Source of the DNA: Caldicellulosiruptor obsidiansis OB47
GTDB lineage: Bacteria > Bacillota > Thermoanaerobacteria > Caldicellulosiruptorales > Caldicellulosiruptoraceae
DNA length: 64,000 bases
Direction: 5' to 3'
Assembly (NCBI RefSeq): GCF_000145215.1
Contig: NC_014392.1
Location: 2,468,344 to 2,532,343 of the forward strand
In this document: in pieces, positions 33,801 through 43,489 of the stretch
Position numbering within the stretch: position 1 is the stretch's first letter
How the letters are laid out: each line of letters opens with the position of its first letter
Position numbers and translations under genes: made by a program
Notes under the pieces: generated by a model
The model's input: only the letters and a program-made list of their open reading frames with translations
Databases searched by the model: none
Told to the model about the DNA's origin: nothing

Positions 33801-36800
33801 TTACACAGTAATCTTTTTTGCCAATAAAAGCTTTTCAACTTCGGTTTTTGGCAGGGGTTTTGAAAACAGATACCCTTGTGCAAAGTCACATCCTACTTCC
33901 TTTAAAACCTCAAGCTCTTTTTTAGTCTCAACACCTTCTGCCACAACTTTAAGATCAATCTTGTGTGCCATCAAAACAATGCCTTCAACAATTGCTCTAC
34001 TCTCTTTTGAACTCTCAATCTCCGAAATAAAACTCTTGTCTATTTTCACGCCACCAATAGGAAGTCTTCTCAAATAAATCAATGACGAATATCCCGTTCC
34101 AAAATCATCTATCATAAACTTTATCCCCATCTGACAGAGAAAACTCAATATTTTGAGTGATACATCAAAGTTTTCAACAGCACCTGTCTCTGTTATTTCA
34201 AATGAAATCTTTTGCGGGTCAACACTATATCGTTCAATGAGCTTTTTAACAACATCTATAAAAAACTTTGTTTTAAATTGTCGAACTGAGAGGTTTATAG
34301 CCATATGTAGATAGTCAATTCCTTTTCTCTCCCAATTTTTAAGGTCTGAAAAAGCTTTTTCTATAACCATTTCACCTATCTTTACTATAAGTCCGCTCTC
34401 TTCTGCAACAGGAATAAATTCAAGCGGTGATACCATACCTTTTCCTGGCAAGTTCCATCTCAAAAGTGCTTCAACAGAATGAATCTCCATGTCTTTTAAG
34501 TTTATAACCGGCTGGTAATAAAGTTCAAACTGGTCTTCTTCAATGGCTTTTTTGAGATTTTTTTCAATTCCAATTTTTTTAAGATTCTTCATAAGTATGA
34601 AAGGCATAAAAATCTGAAAGTCGTTCTTGCCATTGTCTTTTGCAGAAGATAATGCCATATCAACATTTCTAAATATTTCTTTGACGTTTTTACCGTCATC
34701 TGGATAAAATGATACTCCCATTGATGCTGAAGTAAAAAGATGTCTGTCTATACTTTCAATATAAATCTCGCTTTCAAAGATCTTAAGAAGCTGAGCACAA
34801 AACTCAATTACCTGCTCTTTTTTAGCAAGACCGTGCAAAATTACTGCAAATTCGTCACCGCCAACTCTTGCAAAAAATGTTTTAACCTCTAACTTCTTAA
34901 GATATTCTAAAACCTTTTCACCTATAGCTTTCAGATACTCATCTCCTGCTTCATGACCGTAAATATCATTTATGTCCTTAAAATTGTCAATATCTATGAG
35001 AACAACAGCACCTGTGCTCTTCTCAGTCTCGGTTTTTTTGAGCCAGTCTTCTAAAATTTCTTCAAAAAGCTTTCTGTTCGGAAGACCAGTCAGCGTATCA
35101 TAGTAGGCAATATGCTCTATTCTGTCTTCATACTCTTTTTTTGCTGTCCAGTCAACACATACTGCAACAATTTTTTCAGGATTTTTTTGCTCATCATAAT
35201 TTATATGTGCACGAATCGAAAGCCAGCGCCATCTGCCACATTTGTCTTTTACACGAAAATCCAGTTCAACATCCTCATCGCCTAAAAATATAGCATCCTG
35301 AAATTTTCTAAAAACCTTTCCCCTGTCATCCTCATGAAGATATTCAAGCCATACAAGTAAACTTTTTGTTGAGCAAATTATATCAACGTCAAAAGAGTCT
35401 TTCAGCTTACCATAAAGTTCTATCTTCTTTTGATTTATATCCAATTCAAAGATAAGGTCAGATACATTCTCAACCAGGAATTTATACTTTTCTTTCTCTT
35501 CCTGAAGCACTATTGAATTTTTATTTAATGTTTCCAAAGCGCTTATTAACTCTTCATTTGTCTGTTCAATCTCTTCATAGCTTTCTTCTAAAAGCCGCTG
35601 TGTCTTTTTTATCTGTGTTATATCAAGCCCTGTTGAAATAATCAACGGTTCATTCAAATACGGACTTTCGATAAGAGCATTGTTCCATAAAATCCACTTT
35701 ATTTCGCCATCTTTTGTTATAATCTCATTCTCATGGTTATTTAAAATCTTCTCCTCGGCTATTTTCTTAAAAAGATTTTCCATATACTCGCGCTTGTGGG
35801 ACGGTATAAAAATATCTACCCATTTTTTGCCCACGACCTCTTCACTTTTGTACCCCGTTAGCTGCTGGGCAAAATTGTTAAAGTAAATTATCTCTCCTTT
35901 TAAATTTAGCGTCAAAACAATTGCGTTCGCATTGTCAGCCAAAAGCTGGGCATAAATTTCGTAAGCTCTTTTTCCATGCTCAAGTCTTTTATTTATCTTT
36001 ATCATGACCAATACTGTTATTGATACAGCAAAGAATATAATTGCCAGAATAAACAGGAAAGAGAATATTGTCTCTCTGTTTTTTCTCTCATAGTACTCAG
36101 GTGAATAGGTAGAAAAGTAGTTAAAATAAAGCTCGTCAAATATTCCTTTGTTTTCAAGATAATTCAATCTCTTATCGATATATGAAACAAGCTCTGGTCG
36201 TTTTTTACTTATACCAAATGCACTTTGGGTTGTGTATATATTCTTTATCTTTATTTCCAAGATATCTGAGAGATTATTCTTTATAATGAAATAATTGGCT
36301 ATTTCTTGAGCCATTAAAGCAGCCTCAATTTTACCATTTGCAAGTGCAAAAATAAGATCTTCCACTGTCGGATATGTATTGTATATCTTTACATTTAACT
36401 TTTCTTTCAAAATATCTTCTGTATAATCTGACTTTAAAACACCTATTTTTAATTTTTTTAGATTTTCAAGTGAAACATTTTTTGAAAAACCTTTCTTTGT
36501 ATAAAGTCCTACATGTCGTGTCAAGATTGGTTTTGAATAATATATATAATCTTTTCTTTCCTCCAACACAGCAACAGGAACTACCACATCGACTTGCCCT
36601 TTAACAAGCTTTTCGTAAACTCTGTGCCATTCGTCGCTCGAAAGTTTTACGTCAAATTTGTCTGGCTCAAACAAAATGTTAGCAAGGTCAATTGAAAATC
36701 CATATATACGTCCATCTGAGGTATACGAAAAAGGTGGATAGTTCTTGTCTACTTCCAATTTCACAACAGTTTTGCCGGCATATACAGGGGATATAAAAAC

Positions 36801-36851
36801 CAATAACCACAAAACTGTAAATATAAAAAGGAAATATTTTTTATTTTTCAT
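33801..36851 (-). CDS. Solute-binding sensor PAS-PAS-GGDEF-EAL protein (c-di-GMP turnover)
   Basis: This 1016-residue protein has a signal peptide, a periplasmic-type SBP_bac_3 domain (about residues 28-250), a membrane helix (about 262-285), two PAS regions (about 300-415 and 455-575), a GGDEF domain (RVGGDEFAVIL, about 660) and an EAL domain (about 755-1005). The EAL keeps EALLRW, INLSVRQF, EITETGAV, DDFGTGYSS, AEGVET and QGYLFSKP, so phosphodiesterase activity is expected. GGDEF is intact too, but no RxxD inhibitory site precedes it. An extracellular small ligand probably tunes the output. Confidence 0.93.
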   Translation of the reverse strand: MKNKKYFLFIFTVLWLLVFISPVYAGKTVVKLEVDKNYPPFSYTSDGRIYGFSIDLANILFEPDKFDVKLSSDEWHRVYEKLVKGQVDVVVPVAVLEERKDYIYYSKPILTRHVGLYTKKGFSKNVSLENLKKLKIGVLKSDYTEDILKEKLNVKIYNTYPTVEDLIFALANGKIEAALMAQEIANYFIIKNNLSDILEIKIKNIYTTQSAFGISKKRPELVSYIDKRLNYLENKGIFDELYFNYFSTYSPEYYERKNRETIFSFLFILAIIFFAVSITVLVMIKINKRLEHGKRAYEIYAQLLADNANAIVLTLNLKGEIIYFNNFAQQLTGYKSEEVVGKKWVDIFIPSHKREYMENLFKKIAEEKILNNHENEIITKDGEIKWILWNNALIESPYLNEPLIISTGLDITQIKKTQRLLEESYEEIEQTNEELISALETLNKNSIVLQEEKEKYKFLVENVSDLIFELDINQKKIELYGKLKDSFDVDIICSTKSLLVWLEYLHEDDRGKVFRKFQDAIFLGDEDVELDFRVKDKCGRWRWLSIRAHINYDEQKNPEKIVAVCVDWTAKKEYEDRIEHIAYYDTLTGLPNRKLFEEILEDWLKKTETEKSTGAVVLIDIDNFKDINDIYGHEAGDEYLKAIGEKVLEYLKKLEVKTFFARVGGDEFAVILHGLAKKEQVIEFCAQLLKIFESEIYIESIDRHLFTSASMGVSFYPDDGKNVKEIFRNVDMALSSAKDNGKNDFQIFMPFILMKNLKKIGIEKNLKKAIEEDQFELYYQPVINLKDMEIHSVEALLRWNLPGKGMVSPLEFIPVAEESGLIVKIGEMVIEKAFSDLKNWERKGIDYLHMAINLSVRQFKTKFFIDVVKKLIERYSVDPQKISFEITETGAVENFDVSLKILSFLCQMGIKFMIDDFGTGYSSLIYLRRLPIGGVKIDKSFISEIESSKESRAIVEGIVLMAHKIDLKVVAEGVETKKELEVLKEVGCDFAQGYLFSKPLPKTEVEKLLLAKKITV

Positions 36852-36924
36852 AAGCTATCTTCCTTCTTGCATGAAAGAATATAGACTTAATTCTAACAGA
36901 TTATATACCCATTTTAAAGTAAAT

Positions 36925-37929
36925 TTAAACCAAATCATTTTCAGTATATATCTTGAGTACATTTTTGACTCTTGCTACTATATGTTCTCTGATATGCTCC
37001 GGGTGTGTTACAACAACATTTTTGCCTAAATATAGTATCCTTGATATTATCTCTGCCTCTTCAAAGTTATAATAAAAGATTTTTATCTCATGTTTGTTTT
37101 TTTCTTTCAAAAATCGCGCACTTTTTTCAAAGGCTGAAAAAATGCAAAATGACTTTTCCAGAGCATTTCTGGTATTTTCAACTTCTAAAACTATAGGTTC
37201 TTTTGCCCTTGAGTTTTTTAAATATTCTTCATACTCTTTTAAAATCTTTTCTCTATCAAAATTGTCACTGTCATATCTGATGCCCTCAAGATTTTGAATT
37301 ATACACTTCGAAAAGTTTTTTTGTTCAACAGAGTAAAATATGACATAGAACATATCATCCTTAAGTGAATATTGTATCTTAACAGGAATACCTTTGACTT
37401 CTTTAAAAATAATCCCATGTCTAGTTTTATATGTATATATCAATAGTTTTTTCTCAAGAATGCTCTTTATAATCATCTTTATCTTTGGTGATAATTCTTT
37501 TATATCTTCTCTGCTCAAAATCTTTGAATAGTTCTTGGGCACAATTATATTTGAATCAATCTGCGGCATAGTACTTTTTAGTCTTTCTATCTTCTTTATT
37601 GTATTTTCTTCTAAAAAAAGGCTTGCATATCTGCTTGACATAATAAATTTGAGCCACATTATCTCAAGGTTTGTGACATATGGCAAAATATCAGAGTTTA
37701 TTCTAAGACTATACACCTTCTCATCTTGCTTTTTTAGTACATAGATATTTTTTTGATACCGCTTATTTTTAGCAAACAACCTTTTTTCAAGTTCAGGAAA
37801 ATTACAGTTGTGTTTTGTGAGTATATCATATATTTCTTTTTGGGATATTTCCCCTTTTTTATAAGCTATATTTATAATCTCTTCTAAAGCCTTGTAAAAA
37901 GTACTCTTTAGTTCAAGAAAGACTTCCAT
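36925..37929 (-). CDS. WYL-domain transcriptional regulator (second of a pair)
   Basis: This 334-residue protein has an N-terminal helical, winged-helix-like region (GEISQKEIYDILTKHNCNFP), a middle WYL-like strand set (IYTYKTRHGIIFKEVKGIPV, FYVIFYSVEQ) and a C-terminal WCX-like end (EEAEIISRILYLGKNVVVTH). It overlaps the upstream WYL gene by 17 bp, with GGAG before ATG 37929, so the two are translated together. PafB/PafC-type pairs form heterodimers; by analogy these may too. The regulated genes are unknown. Confidence 0.7.
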   Translation of the reverse strand: MEVFLELKSTFYKALEEIINIAYKKGEISQKEIYDILTKHNCNFPELEKRLFAKNKRYQKNIYVLKKQDEKVYSLRINSDILPYVTNLEIMWLKFIMSSRYASLFLEENTIKKIERLKSTMPQIDSNIIVPKNYSKILSREDIKELSPKIKMIIKSILEKKLLIYTYKTRHGIIFKEVKGIPVKIQYSLKDDMFYVIFYSVEQKNFSKCIIQNLEGIRYDSDNFDREKILKEYEEYLKNSRAKEPIVLEVENTRNALEKSFCIFSAFEKSARFLKEKNKHEIKIFYYNFEEAEIISRILYLGKNVVVTHPEHIREHIVARVKNVLKIYTENDLV

Positions 37930-39238
37930 AGTTTTTCAAAATCTCCTTCCACTCATTTATCATTTCTTCTTTAAGCTGTCTTGAAACTTCAGAATCTCCA
38001 ATTATTACTGCTCTGTCGCCAAAACTTCTAAGCCATCCTTTGATTTCTTTTATGTTTGAAATCTCATATTCCACTTCAAAAAACTGGTTATCTGCCTTTG
38101 TTATTTTTGCATTTCTAAGTTCTCTTTTAACACGCGCAAGTACAAAGTTGTATGAAGAATCCTGCGGACTTTTAAACCTGATTTTTATCTTCTGAAATTT
38201 ATCTTCTCTTTCCGGAATAGATACAAAAAAACATTTTTCTATAACATTTGAAACTTCCTCAATTTGCTGAGGGTCAAACCCTTCAGATAGAATCTCTATC
38301 TTTTCTGTTCGCCATGATGGCAGAGCCGATATCTCTTCTTCTTTTAAAACTAAAAAGTAGAACCTTCCAAGCTTTACATCATACACTATTCTTGCAGGTA
38401 TACAAACAAATTCAATCTTCTGTTTTTTATTTCTTGGACAGTACAATACTTTAATCTTTTTGTTTGTCTGTGCTGCCTCTAAAAATTGCCATACAAGATT
38501 TTCTTCAAGGACATGGTGATGTGGAACGTAAGTAAACCAGAACATTCTTGCTACATCCTCTACAAATTCTCTTTCACCAAGTTCTAAAAGGTATTTTTCT
38601 AAACTTTCTTTTAAGTACCAGCCAGGTACACTCGGAACATGTGAGTTTATAAAAAATAAAACTGATATGTATATGTCTTTTATCTCATCTATAGAAAAAT
38701 CTTTGAAGACATCTTTCACACATGAGCATAAAACATATTTCCTTTCAGATTTTAAATATCTGATTATACTTAGCTTTTCCATCTGTTTTAAAATTCTTTT
38801 TAAGCTGGATTCAATCTCTGAATCAGCTACTTCACATTCAAGCACTTCAGAAATTCTGTCAAGCAGCTGTGCAAGTAAAACTCCTCTTTCTTTTTCTAAA
38901 TTAAATATCTGCAGTGTCAAGAAAAACAGGGTTGTCTTTAGAGCTGTTGATGTTTTTGAAAAATATAAGTTTACAAGTGGGTTTTCCACTTCTCTGAAAA
39001 AATCTTCAACAATACAGGGCAGTGTTTTTTTCCCTTCTCTTTCAGAAGATAAGTACTTGTCTTCTCCTAAAAATATTCTCATTCTTCTAAGTTCGTCATC
39101 AAACGTTCTTTTAGCTATGTTAAAGTTTTCTGCATCCTCTCTTGAATAACATCCATAAAGATAAACTATCCTTGAAAATCTTCTGAGTTTGTTAAAATCA
39201 CTTACAAATGGATTGAACATAGCCACTTTGATATACAC
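37913..39238 (-). CDS. WYL-domain transcriptional regulator (first of a pair)
   Basis: This 441-residue protein has an N-terminal helix-turn-helix region (YSREDAENFNIAKRTFDDEL), a long helical middle, a WYL domain (KVLYCPRNKKQKIEFVCIPA, LGRFYFLVLKEEE) and a WCX end (IKEIKGWLRSFGDRAVIIGD). The start is uncertain among GTG 39238, GTG 39226 and ATG 39220; AAGAAGG lies just upstream of all three. It heads a two-gene operon with the shorter WYL protein. Confidence 0.75.
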   Translation of the reverse strand: MYIKVAMFNPFVSDFNKLRRFSRIVYLYGCYSREDAENFNIAKRTFDDELRRMRIFLGEDKYLSSEREGKKTLPCIVEDFFREVENPLVNLYFSKTSTALKTTLFFLTLQIFNLEKERGVLLAQLLDRISEVLECEVADSEIESSLKRILKQMEKLSIIRYLKSERKYVLCSCVKDVFKDFSIDEIKDIYISVLFFINSHVPSVPGWYLKESLEKYLLELGEREFVEDVARMFWFTYVPHHHVLEENLVWQFLEAAQTNKKIKVLYCPRNKKQKIEFVCIPARIVYDVKLGRFYFLVLKEEEISALPSWRTEKIEILSEGFDPQQIEEVSNVIEKCFFVSIPEREDKFQKIKIRFKSPQDSSYNFVLARVKRELRNAKITKADNQFFEVEYEISNIKEIKGWLRSFGDRAVIIGDSEVSRQLKEEMINEWKEILKNYGSLS

Positions 39239-39295
39239 CTTCTTTATAACCTTTATCTACTGAAGAAAAATAAGCAATATAATTATATTATAACA

Positions 39296-39330
39296 AAAAA
39301 GCCCAGACAGTACAGACTGCCTGCGCTTTT
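39296..39330 (-). terminator. Terminator after the chemoreceptor-like gene
   Basis: An imperfect stem AAAAGC-CAG-CAGT / ACTG-CTG-GCTTTT, with single-base mismatches between the blocks, is followed on the minus strand by TTTTTTGTT. It lies downstream of the gene that ends at 39403. Confidence 0.7.
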
Positions 39331-39402
39331 GAATTCAGTATTATTTTTCGTGTGAAAATTTTGGACATCCCCATTCTTGACCCTTTCTTTTAAAAAATTT
39401 TT

Positions 39403-41412
39403 CTAATTTTTTCCCGGACCCATTGTTATTGAGGCAAGCTTCACAATTTCTTGATGTACATCTGAGAACTGATCAATTAACTTATCAACAGCTTTCTTCT
39501 GATTTTGGAAGATATCCCTTATAGACACGAGAGTTTTAAAGTATTGCGAAACATTTTGTGTCTGGACTTTGAGCACATTGTTTATTGTAAAAATCTTTTC
39601 CTGTTGACTTGTTACCTTGTCTATTACATTTTCTATTTTTGTTTTTATCTGCTGATTTGTTGTCTCAATTCTTGAAAGTGATTCTGCCGATTGTTTTGCA
39701 ACCTTTACACCTTCCTTTACAATACCAAGAACATTTTCAAGTTTTCGGCTTGTTTTGTCAAATGCACAAAGCCCTGTTTCAATACTTTCTAAAGACCTTT
39801 TTGCAAGTTCGTTTGCTGACTGTGACAGTCTTGTAATCTCTGATGCTATTACTTCAAAGGCAGGAATGTCTCTTTTAGCTGCTTCGATTGATGCATTAAG
39901 AGCAATTATTTTTATCTTCTCAGCAAGACCTGAAATGTTTTGAGAAGTTCTTGCAATTTCTTTAAAATCATTTATTGCATTTTTTAAATCTTTTTCAACT
40001 TCCTTGATGGCTGAATTTACACTGTACATTTGATTTATAAGCATCTTTATAGCCTCTTGTTCTTTCAAAGTGGTAGTATACACTGTTGAAACTTCATTCT
40101 GTATCATCTTAAAAATGTCAAACATCTTTTGAATCTGATTTTCAAGTTCAGAAATCATATGTGTTGTTTGCTCAAATACCATCTTTTGATTTTCTGCAAG
40201 TGCTATTATCTCTTTTATCTGCTCACCTGTAATTTGACTTGTCCTTGCTGAATCTGAAGCTATTTTGTTTAATTTATCAATGTATTGCTGGGTTGTGCTT
40301 AGCGTCTGTTCAATATTTGTGGCATATGTGTTAACATTTTTTACCATTTTCATAAATTCGGTTGTCAAAAGTAAAATCTCATTGCTTGTGTTTTCATTCA
40401 CACTTAACTGAATATCAAAGCTACCTTTTGAAACCTTCTTGGCACTTTCTGCAAGTTCCATGATAGGTTTTGTTATCCTGTTTGATACAAAAAGGCTTAC
40501 CACGACAACAAGTATGAATGTCCCAAGTAAAAGCAGGACTGAAAACAACATAGACGCTTTTATAAAATTAGATGCAACCAAATTTTTGCTAATTATTGCT
40601 AAAACTCCAGCTGGTGTCATTTTCTCAGATCTTCTGATTGGCAATAACACATAATGATAATCACCTTTCGGTGTGCCAGACAGCATATATTCGTATTGAC
40701 CAGATAGTATCGTTTTTAGTTTATCTCTGTCCAGTATTTGTTGACTTTTTGAAGACGAAATTGTTTTTTTAAAATCCTGTGAAAATACTGCAATATCCAT
40801 TTTAGTAAGCTGCGATAGGTTATTGACAAATTTCTCATTTAGTTTATAAGCAACAATTATTGTACCAATAACTCTCATATTGTTTGCTGACATCTGTGTA
40901 ACTATGTCAGAAACAGATTTTATATACACTGTAGCATTTTCACTTGTGACAGATGTGTATTTTAATCGTGCAAGCCCGCATTTTACTAAAAAGTCTTCTT
41001 TCATATCTTCCCCAAAATTAGAAAGCACATCGCTTCGACCAATAACTATCCCTTTTTCGTCTGTTACAATAATCTGATCTATCGAAAGCTCACTTGCAAG
41101 AGGCGAAATTATCTGAACAACTTTAAGATGATCTTTTCTGGCAACAGCTTCTCTCAACTGGGGATTGCTTGATATTAATATACTGTAGTCTTGTGACAGT
41201 TTGCAAAGCCGATTTATCTCTTGCAATGCAACCTTTTTTGCACTTTCTAATCTTGTTAGCATCTCCTTTTTTGCATCTTTTTGAATAAGCGATAAGGAAA
41301 ATATGAGAAATGTTACAATAGGTATCAGAGAAATTATTATAAACCATGACATAATTCGAGTCTTTAAAGACCTCTTTGACAATCTGTTGAAGCTTTCTTT
41401 TATAAATTTCAT
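39403..41412 (-). CDS. Methyl-accepting chemotaxis-like protein with atypical tip
   Basis: This 669-residue protein has two membrane helices (about 22-44 and 285-310) enclosing an extracellular dCache-like sensor. A HAMP (NRITKPIMELAESAKKVSKG) and a long coiled cytoplasmic domain follow. The tip reads IIALNASIEAAKRDIPAFEV instead of the usual NILALNAAIEAARAGEHGRG, missing the E-G-GRGF turn that contacts CheA and CheW. It may therefore signal to something other than the flagellar array. It is monocistronic, with no other chemotaxis gene in the window. Confidence 0.85.
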   Translation of the reverse strand: MKFIKESFNRLSKRSLKTRIMSWFIIISLIPIVTFLIFSLSLIQKDAKKEMLTRLESAKKVALQEINRLCKLSQDYSILISSNPQLREAVARKDHLKVVQIISPLASELSIDQIIVTDEKGIVIGRSDVLSNFGEDMKEDFLVKCGLARLKYTSVTSENATVYIKSVSDIVTQMSANNMRVIGTIIVAYKLNEKFVNNLSQLTKMDIAVFSQDFKKTISSSKSQQILDRDKLKTILSGQYEYMLSGTPKGDYHYVLLPIRRSEKMTPAGVLAIISKNLVASNFIKASMLFSVLLLLGTFILVVVVSLFVSNRITKPIMELAESAKKVSKGSFDIQLSVNENTSNEILLLTTEFMKMVKNVNTYATNIEQTLSTTQQYIDKLNKIASDSARTSQITGEQIKEIIALAENQKMVFEQTTHMISELENQIQKMFDIFKMIQNEVSTVYTTTLKEQEAIKMLINQMYSVNSAIKEVEKDLKNAINDFKEIARTSQNISGLAEKIKIIALNASIEAAKRDIPAFEVIASEITRLSQSANELAKRSLESIETGLCAFDKTSRKLENVLGIVKEGVKVAKQSAESLSRIETTNQQIKTKIENVIDKVTSQQEKIFTINNVLKVQTQNVSQYFKTLVSIRDIFQNQKKAVDKLIDQFSDVHQEIVKLASITMGPGKN

Positions 41413-41586
41413 CTTTTTTGCTAACCTCCCTTTACTCTTTTCTGCTTAGAATTTTACTTTATCTGTGTTAAAAAATAGTTTTAAATGTGTTAAATTGTTG
41501 TTAAAACCTTAAAATTTTCATTGAGATGCTCCTTTTCATGTGGTATTATTAAAATATCTTTTTATTTTCGGGGGTGTTTGATAAAA

Positions 41587-42585
41587 ATGACAAATAAAAG
41601 GTTTTTCCTTTTGCGGTGGCTCTCTTTATTTATACTTGCAGCTTTTATAGTAAACCTTTCATTTTCTACTCACAGCAGCAAGGTTTTTGCTTTAAGTCAA
41701 AAGAATAAAAAAATTTATATGTTTTGTTCAAAAGCATATTTTGACAAAATATATAAAGATGTTAAAAAGTTAAATTTAAAAAGCCCTTTTAACTTTCCAT
41801 TTTATGTGTCAGAAAATCCTTCTGATTTTTTCATAGCAGGTTTTGAAAAAGATAAACTTGTGTTTTACTACACAAATTCAAAGTGGATTAATTCAGTTTT
41901 TGGTATCAAAATTGGCTCTGCAGCTGACGCTGTAAAAAAATCCGGACTTTCTTTTATAAATAAGTTTGTAATTATAGATGGTAACACCACAACTACATAT
42001 TTTGATGATGGTCTAAAATCGCTATATGATGTTTCAGTTATTAATAACTCATACTACCTTTTTATCATTTATGATAGGATTGTAAAACCTAATGTTGTAT
42101 GCGGGATTTTTATGGTAAAAAAAAGTTTGTGGGATGAGTTTTTGTTAAAAAAACATTCCTTGACTTTCGATAAAAGCTCTGAACAAGATATTCTTTCATC
42201 ATTTGAAAAACTTATGTTTATGCATTTAAACTCTATGAGAGCTTATCTGCAAAAACCATATTTTTCTTTTTCAAATGATATTGCAAAGATAGCAAAAACT
42301 CATTCACAAAACATGTCACAGTATAACTTTTTTTCTCATACTGATAACTCTGGAAAAACATTTTCTGATAGATTTTTATCTGCAGGAATTTTGTATAAAA
42401 AAATAGGTGAAAATATAGTAATGGGGACAAAACTTCTTCCCTTTTTTGCAAACCATCTGCTTTTCAATTCAGAAGGACACCGCAAAAATATTGAAGAGAA
42501 CTTCGAAGTGGTTGGCATTGGATGTGCTATTGAAAAAAACTTCGATAATGTCTATTACACCCAGGACTTTGCTGTACTAAGATAA
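41587..42585 (+). CDS. Secreted CAP-domain (SCP/YkwD-like) protein
   Basis: This protein of about 332 residues has a signal peptide (FFLLRWLSLFILAAFIVNLS). Its N-terminal half, of the CAP-associated type, includes GIKIGSAADAVKKSG. Its C-terminal CAP domain has H-S-Q-NM in KTHSQNMSQYNFFSHTDNSG and GENI, then SEGHRKNIEENFEVVGIGCA. ATG 41587 has GGGGGTG upstream; an in-frame ATG at 41521 has no ribosome site. Bacterial members are found in cell envelopes and spore coats, mostly with unknown function. Confidence 0.88.
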   Translation: MTNKRFFLLRWLSLFILAAFIVNLSFSTHSSKVFALSQKNKKIYMFCSKAYFDKIYKDVKKLNLKSPFNFPFYVSENPSDFFIAGFEKDKLVFYYTNSKWINSVFGIKIGSAADAVKKSGLSFINKFVIIDGNTTTTYFDDGLKSLYDVSVINNSYYLFIIYDRIVKPNVVCGIFMVKKSLWDEFLLKKHSLTFDKSSEQDILSSFEKLMFMHLNSMRAYLQKPYFSFSNDIAKIAKTHSQNMSQYNFFSHTDNSGKTFSDRFLSAGILYKKIGENIVMGTKLLPFFANHLLFNSEGHRKNIEENFEVVGIGCAIEKNFDNVYYTQDFAVLR

Positions 42586-42620
42586 AAAAAGGGGCAGCTT
42601 TTGAAGTAGCCCCTTTTTAT
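42584..42620. terminator. Bidirectional terminator between the CAP gene and the fumarase gene
   Basis: AAAAAGGGGC pairs with GCCCCTTTTT across an AGCTTTTGAAGTA loop. It overlaps the last bases of both convergent genes. Confidence 0.9.
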
Positions 42621-43453
42621 ATTTGCACTGATACATGTCTTGCAACATGGCAGCATATATTCACAGCAACTGGAAGACCCGCAATGTGAGTTGGATACTC
42701 TTCTACAAACACATCCAGCACTGTTGTTTTTCCACCAAATCCCTCCGGACCTATCCCAAGCGCATTTATCTTATCAATTAACCTTTCTTCAAGCTGCGCT
42801 ACATATCCTTTGCTATGTCTTTGTCCTATCTTTCTCAAAAGAGCTTTTTTAGATAAAAGAGCAGCAAGCTCAAATGTTCCTCCTATCCCGACACCTACTA
42901 AAATTGGCGGGCACGGGTCAGACCCGGCTTTTTTGACTGTCTCAACAACAAATCTTTCGATTCCTTCCACACCATCTGCTGGCGTGAGCATACAAAGTGC
43001 ACTTTTGTTTTCGCTGCCAAAACCTTTTGGCATAAAATGTATTGTGATTTTATCTCCCGGCACTATGTCAAAGTGAATGATTGCGGGTGTGTTGTCGCCT
43101 GTGTTCTCTCTTTCGATTGGACTTTTCACCATTGACTTTCGAAGATAAAAATCTGTATATGCTCTTGAGACCGCTCTGTTTATTGCGCTTTTTATTGAAC
43201 CTTGGACAAAAACATCTTCTCCAATGTCAACAAAAAACACTGCTGCACCTGTGTCCTGGCAGACAGGTCGCATCTTTTGCTGTGCCAAGGAGATGTTTTT
43301 TATAAGATTTTCAAGAGTATATCTTGCAATGCCGTGTTCCTTTTGATATGCATCTTTCAAGGCATTGACAACATCTTCTGGAAGAATACATACTGCTTTC
43401 TCAATAGCCTCATATACTTTTTGTTCTATGATATCCTCAGAGATTATTCGCAT
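42617..43453 (-). CDS. Class I fumarate hydratase alpha subunit (Fe-S hydro-lyase)
   Basis: This 278-residue protein has the TtdA/FumA-alpha pattern with three candidate [4Fe-4S] cysteines, in RPVCQDTGA, SDPCPPILVG and VNICCHVARH, plus GDNTPAIIHFD. Two-subunit class I fumarases interconvert fumarate and malate; tartrate dehydratases are the alternative. The beta subunit is usually the next gene downstream but is absent here, where the CAP gene converges, so it must be elsewhere. GGAG lies upstream of the ATG. Confidence 0.88.
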   Translation of the reverse strand: MRIISEDIIEQKVYEAIEKAVCILPEDVVNALKDAYQKEHGIARYTLENLIKNISLAQQKMRPVCQDTGAAVFFVDIGEDVFVQGSIKSAINRAVSRAYTDFYLRKSMVKSPIERENTGDNTPAIIHFDIVPGDKITIHFMPKGFGSENKSALCMLTPADGVEGIERFVVETVKKAGSDPCPPILVGVGIGGTFELAALLSKKALLRKIGQRHSKGYVAQLEERLIDKINALGIGPEGFGGKTTVLDVFVEEYPTHIAGLPVAVNICCHVARHVSVQI

Positions 43454-43489
43454 TTTTCATTTCTCCTTTTCTGAACTTAAAGTCATCAA

